From Dinghuibacter sp964544695 (GTDB taxonomy: Bacteria; Bacteroidota; Bacteroidia; Chitinophagales; Chitinophagaceae): DNA of 9,107 bases. Under the pieces are notes generated by a model. It ran no database searches and was not told where the DNA came from. It saw only the letters and a list, made by a program, of their open reading frames with translations. The stretch is from assembly GCA_964544695.1 (NCBI GenBank), contig CAZJDB010000159.1, forward strand, positions 1-9,107. The letters are read 5' to 3'. The translations under genes were made by a program, and so were the position numbers. Shown one piece after another: positions 6,456 through 9,107 of the stretch (within the stretch, counting starts at the first letter, position 1; each line of letters begins with the position of its first letter).

Positions 6456-6974
6456 ATGAGTGACCAAAAGCTCATTTCATCAATCCGGGGGGAAACCCCG
6501 GACCGTGCCCTGGCCGTATTATACGCCCATTTCCCCATGGTGCGCTCGAACGTCCTGAAGTCCGGAGGAAGCCCCCAGGATGCCGAAGACATTTTCCAGG
6601 AATCCCTCATTATTTTATGCCGTAACGTGCGCCGCCCGGATTTCGTGCTGACGTCGAAGTTGAGTACCTATTTGTTTGGGATTGCGCGAAATATCTGGAA
6701 TCAAGAATTGCGGAGCCGCCAAAAGCCCGTGCCACCCGAAGATCCGATGACCTCGGATTGGGTGGAAAGGGAAAAACGCGCCCGCCTGGCAGAAAAGATC
6801 CTCGACGAGTTGGGAGAGCGTTGCAAGGAGTTACTGCTGCTGTTTTATTCCGGCGCTTCGATCCGCAAGGTCACTGTGCGCATGGGCTACACTTCCGAAA
6901 ACTCCGCCAAGAACCAGAAATTCAAGTGCCTCGAAAGGGCCCGTAACCAATATAAATCCTTGACCCATGCGTAA
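6456..6974 (+). CDS. ECF-type RNA polymerase sigma factor (sigma-70 family)
   Basis: The 172-residue protein has the two-domain layout of extracytoplasmic-function sigma factors. Region 2 spans about residues 18-90, with AEDIFQESLIIL (43-54) and the -10-recognising/melting helix TYLFGIARNIWNQELR (71-86). A linker (about 90-105) leads to region 4 (about 112-165). There CKELLLLFYSGASIRKVTVRMGY and SENSAKNQKFKCLERAR (147-163) form the -35-binding helix-turn-helix. It would direct RNA polymerase to a specific regulon when released from its anti-sigma. Its stop overlaps the next gene's start by 8 bp (ATGCGTAA), strongly implying translational coupling with that anti-sigma-like protein. A 42-bp gap separates it from the Nudix gene, with no clear TAnnTTTG element; it may have an autoregulated promoter. 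The regulon cannot be read here. Confidence 0.93.
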   Translation: MSDQKLISSIRGETPDRALAVLYAHFPMVRSNVLKSGGSPQDAEDIFQESLIILCRNVRRPDFVLTSKLSTYLFGIARNIWNQELRSRQKPVPPEDPMTSDWVEREKRARLAEKILDELGERCKELLLLFYSGASIRKVTVRMGYTSENSAKNQKFKCLERARNQYKSLTHA

Positions 6975-8967
6975 CGAACTCGAAAGGATGGAAAGGATTG
7001 AGCAATACTTGCTGGGCCGCCTTTCCCTTGATGACAAAGCCGCCTTCGAGGCGGATATGGCCCTTGACCCTACCCTGCGTGAAGACGTGGAAGCGCAACG
7101 CGACCTGATGGAAGGCGCGGATCGCGCGGCGTGGCGGCAGCGTGTTCGCAAAGCCGGCCGCCGGTTCCGAATCAGGAGGAATACCTGGAGATGGGGCCTT
7201 CCTGGGCTGGGGGCGGCGGTTGTGGCGGCGTGGTTGTTTGCAGGGCATGGGCATGGGCACGCGGGCGACCCGTCTCTTGCTGCAGACACGTTGCTTCCCA
7301 CTCAGGAATTTACAATACAAGCGGATAGGGACACGAGTATTATAACCAAGGGGGGAATGGTGGTGAGCATTCCCGCGGATGCCTTAGGGGCTGGATCCGT
7401 GAATGTGCGGATCCACGAAGCGCTGACCCCTGCAGCTATTATTGAATCGGGATTGTCAAGTCAGTCGGGGAACGGATTGTTGGAAAGCGCTGGCATGTTT
7501 CGTATTCAGGCTTTTAAAGGGGGCAATGCGCTGGAACCACGCAAGCCCATTTTCATCCAGGTGCCGACCGATACCATCAAGCCCGGGATGCAATTATACA
7601 CTGGCGTGCCTATGCCCGGGGGTCGGTTGGATTGGCGCGATCCCAAACCCTTAACGCACGATCTGGTGCCAGTAGACATCCGAAAACTAAACTTCTATCC
7701 CCCGCACTACCAGGATTCGCTGAAAGTGTGGGGCTATCCAACGGATACGGTATTTGCGGACAGTTTGTATTTCTATTCGGGTTATGCCGCCATGGCGGGA
7801 TCTTTTACGGATGTAGGATTCGCAATAGATAATAATTATGATAAGGATCAAGGTTGCGGCATCGATCCCTCAAAGATCAGGGCTATCAGGGACTCTGCAT
7901 TTGCCCGGACCTTTATTGCAACCAGGGAATTCGAACGACGACTGCATTGGATTTTCACGTTTGAACGTGGGGATATCCTGAACTTGTACCTAAGGAACCT
8001 GGATAAAGACCTGTGTTACATCGATTCCATGGCGGCCAAATTCAGCTATGGCAGGGTGCGCCAAAAATTTCAATACTTCGCTTCGCTAAGGGAGGGCAAT
8101 GTTCCGGGACCAAAGGCACATTTACAGGATTATTTATGGAAATTGATTCCCCTCCTCCATAGCCTCTCCGAAAAAAGACTCTCGGATGCGCGCGATGCAC
8201 TGTATCAAAGCAACCTGGTAAGGGCAACACATATGAATGATTCCTTGGTGAACGCTGAAAAAAGACTTGAGGCGGAATTCAAAGTTAACTATGCGGAGGT
8301 CCAAAAACAATTGGGGATTCCAACGGTTCGCGCTGCTTCACCCCTGGTATATGAGGCCAATGTGACGTCATCCGCATGGAACAATATAGACCGCCTGGTT
8401 TGGAAAGCCACGCAGGATCAGAAATCTGCGCGCATCACAGATCCGCAAACGGGTAAGCAGGCGTTCATCGAATATGATTCGGTGAATGTCCGTATATCCG
8501 GGGCAAATCAATATGAACGTATTTTCGCGTATCTCCTGCCCGATAGCATCGATGCCTACGCGATAATGGACAGGGAGGGAGAAAATTTTGGGGGAAAACA
8601 AGACCGCTTCCTTCACTATTCCCTTGTCTGTCTGGCGTACAAAGGGGGCGACCGGTTTTTTTATGGCGGCAGAAAGGTTCCGCCAGGGCCCATCAGCCTT
8701 GAAAAAATCGATTCCACGGATTTGGAAGGCAGAATGGCTTCATACGTCAACCACGCACAGGATTCGTCCTTGATTAAAGAAGACCAATATACAATTTGGG
8801 AAATAGGGGATTCCAGGCAAAGGCTGCGCTACGATTCCCTGGAGGTGGTGCGACAAAAGATGTGGAATTTTCTTTATCCCTGCGCCCTTATCCTGGACAG
8901 AGCGGTCGAAACAAATGGACTTTCAGATACCGTTATCGGGAGGATCGATCAACCTCCCCAACAATAA
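6967..8967 (+). CDS. Anti-sigma-factor-like membrane protein with large exported sensor region
   Basis: The 666-residue product is coupled to the sigma gene by an 8-bp overlap. The cytoplasmic N-terminus (1-75) has the helical pattern of Bacteroidota anti-sigma factors: IEQYLLGRLSLDDKAAFEAD (11-30), no zinc ligands, then a basic stretch RKAGRRFRIRR (61-71). One membrane segment follows (about 76-92), then HGHGH (94-98). Residues about 112-235 look like the ZU5-like beta-sandwich seen in secreted Bacteroidota proteins: TKGGMVVSIPADAL (127-140), an EALTPAAIIESGL block (151-163), LLESAGMFRIQA (171-182) and PIFIQVPTD (194-202). Residues about 240-666 are not recognised; they are rich in Tyr, Asp and charged residues with helical stretches near 400-460. 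Proposed role: hold the sigma factor at the membrane and release it on an envelope signal (inference). A start at Met8 (6988) is also possible. Its last 35 bp overlap folC on the other strand. Confidence 0.85.
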   Translation: MRNELERMERIEQYLLGRLSLDDKAAFEADMALDPTLREDVEAQRDLMEGADRAAWRQRVRKAGRRFRIRRNTWRWGLPGLGAAVVAAWLFAGHGHGHAGDPSLAADTLLPTQEFTIQADRDTSIITKGGMVVSIPADALGAGSVNVRIHEALTPAAIIESGLSSQSGNGLLESAGMFRIQAFKGGNALEPRKPIFIQVPTDTIKPGMQLYTGVPMPGGRLDWRDPKPLTHDLVPVDIRKLNFYPPHYQDSLKVWGYPTDTVFADSLYFYSGYAAMAGSFTDVGFAIDNNYDKDQGCGIDPSKIRAIRDSAFARTFIATREFERRLHWIFTFERGDILNLYLRNLDKDLCYIDSMAAKFSYGRVRQKFQYFASLREGNVPGPKAHLQDYLWKLIPLLHSLSEKRLSDARDALYQSNLVRATHMNDSLVNAEKRLEAEFKVNYAEVQKQLGIPTVRAASPLVYEANVTSSAWNNIDRLVWKATQDQKSARITDPQTGKQAFIEYDSVNVRISGANQYERIFAYLLPDSIDAYAIMDREGENFGGKQDRFLHYSLVCLAYKGGDRFFYGGRKVPPGPISLEKIDSTDLEGRMASYVNHAQDSSLIKEDQYTIWEIGDSRQRLRYDSLEVVRQKMWNFLYPCALILDRAVETNGLSDTVIGRIDQPPQQ

Positions 8968-9107
8968 ACACGCTCCCGCACACGAGGATCAAATCATCCT
9001 TATGCGCATGCGCAATCGCCTCGGTCAAAGCGGTATTGACGTCGGGGTATGATTGCCCTGTAAGCCCCGCTTCTTCGGCGGCCGCCCACAAATCCGCAGC
9101 CGGCAGC
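8933..9107 (-). CDS. folC: Folylpolyglutamate synthase/dihydrofolate synthase, C-terminal end (5' part beyond window)
   Basis: The minus strand from the right edge reads 57 codons and ends at a TAA (8935-8933). The sequence includes VNTALTEAIAHAHKDDLILVCGS (residues 25-47 of the fragment), then VFIVGEV. It matches the end of FolC/Mur-ligase C-domains, where a final beta-strand VLVxGSLYxVGE closes the protein. FolC adds glutamate to folates (and in bifunctional forms makes dihydrofolate) in the cytoplasm. Only the last part is visible, so catalytic motifs cannot be checked, and whether it is bifunctional is unknown. It converges on the anti-sigma-like gene with a 35-bp coding overlap. Confidence 0.8.
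   Translation of the reverse strand, partial: LPAADLWAAAEEAGLTGQSYPDVNTALTEAIAHAHKDDLILVCGSVFIVGEVDRSSR
8938..8958. other. Inverted repeat within the convergent gene overlap
   Basis: GGGAGG (8938-8943) and CCTCCC (8953-8958) form a perfect 6-bp stem with a 9-base loop that holds the palindrome GATCGATC. The stem lies between the FolC stop (8933-8935) and the anti-sigma-like stop (8965-8967), so it falls inside both genes and would form in both transcripts. No T-run follows on either strand, so a classical intrinsic terminator is not supported; a 3'-end structure acting in both directions is possible. Confidence 0.35.

Noticed and set aside
1..9107. CRISPR array, tRNA, rRNA, insertion sequence, prophage or toxin-antitoxin genes
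   Set aside because: No spaced direct repeats, no cloverleaf or ribosomal sequence recognised, and no transposase, integrase or toxin-like protein in any frame examined.

Overview
The window looks like chromosomal DNA from a GC-rich member of the Bacteroidota, most likely near the Chitinophagaceae (an inference from overall character; no rRNA or other taxonomic marker is present). The reasons are candidate TAnnTTTG-type -7 promoter elements, absence of clear Shine-Dalgarno sequences, a YfiT/BstA-type DinB protein, and an ECF sigma factor followed by an anti-sigma-like membrane protein with a large exported sensor part. Coding density is very high, with ten complete genes and two cut by the window edges. 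No stretch over 300 bases lacks a gene. I see no rRNA, tRNA, CRISPR array, insertion sequence or prophage gene.

Left part, minus strand (1-2220): an aspartate kinase, then 30 bp downstream a secreted SMP-30/gluconolactonase-like beta-propeller protein that runs off the left edge. A 73-bp divergent intergenic region (2221-2293) separates the aspartate kinase from a class 1 fructose-1,6-bisphosphatase on the plus strand.

Centre, plus strand (2294-6413): fructose-bisphosphatase, a small secreted CAP/SCP-domain protein, an ABC-2-type ATPase without a neighbouring permease, an exported FKBP-type prolyl isomerase with a Thr-Lys-Pro-Ala repeat linker, a DinB/YfiT (bacillithiol transferase-like) protein and an ADP-ribose pyrophosphatase-type Nudix hydrolase. 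Gaps are 2 to 42 bp. The genes do not form one obvious pathway: central metabolism, envelope folding, thiol or stress chemistry and nucleotide housekeeping are mixed. They may share transcripts, but two short hairpins and several start-proximal promoter-like elements suggest internal transcription units.

Right part (6456-9107): an ECF-type sigma factor overlaps by 8 bp a 666-residue protein. That protein has an anti-sigma-like cytoplasmic N-terminus, one membrane segment, a ZU5-like beta-sandwich and about 430 further residues I cannot assign. It meets, tail to tail with a 35-bp coding overlap, the C-terminus of a folylpolyglutamate synthase (FolC) on the minus strand.

Most of the window is ordinary housekeeping. 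The sigma factor and giant sensor-like anti-sigma pair is the best candidate for an undescribed system. The convergent overlap with a hairpin and the promoter elements abutting start codons are secondary points.
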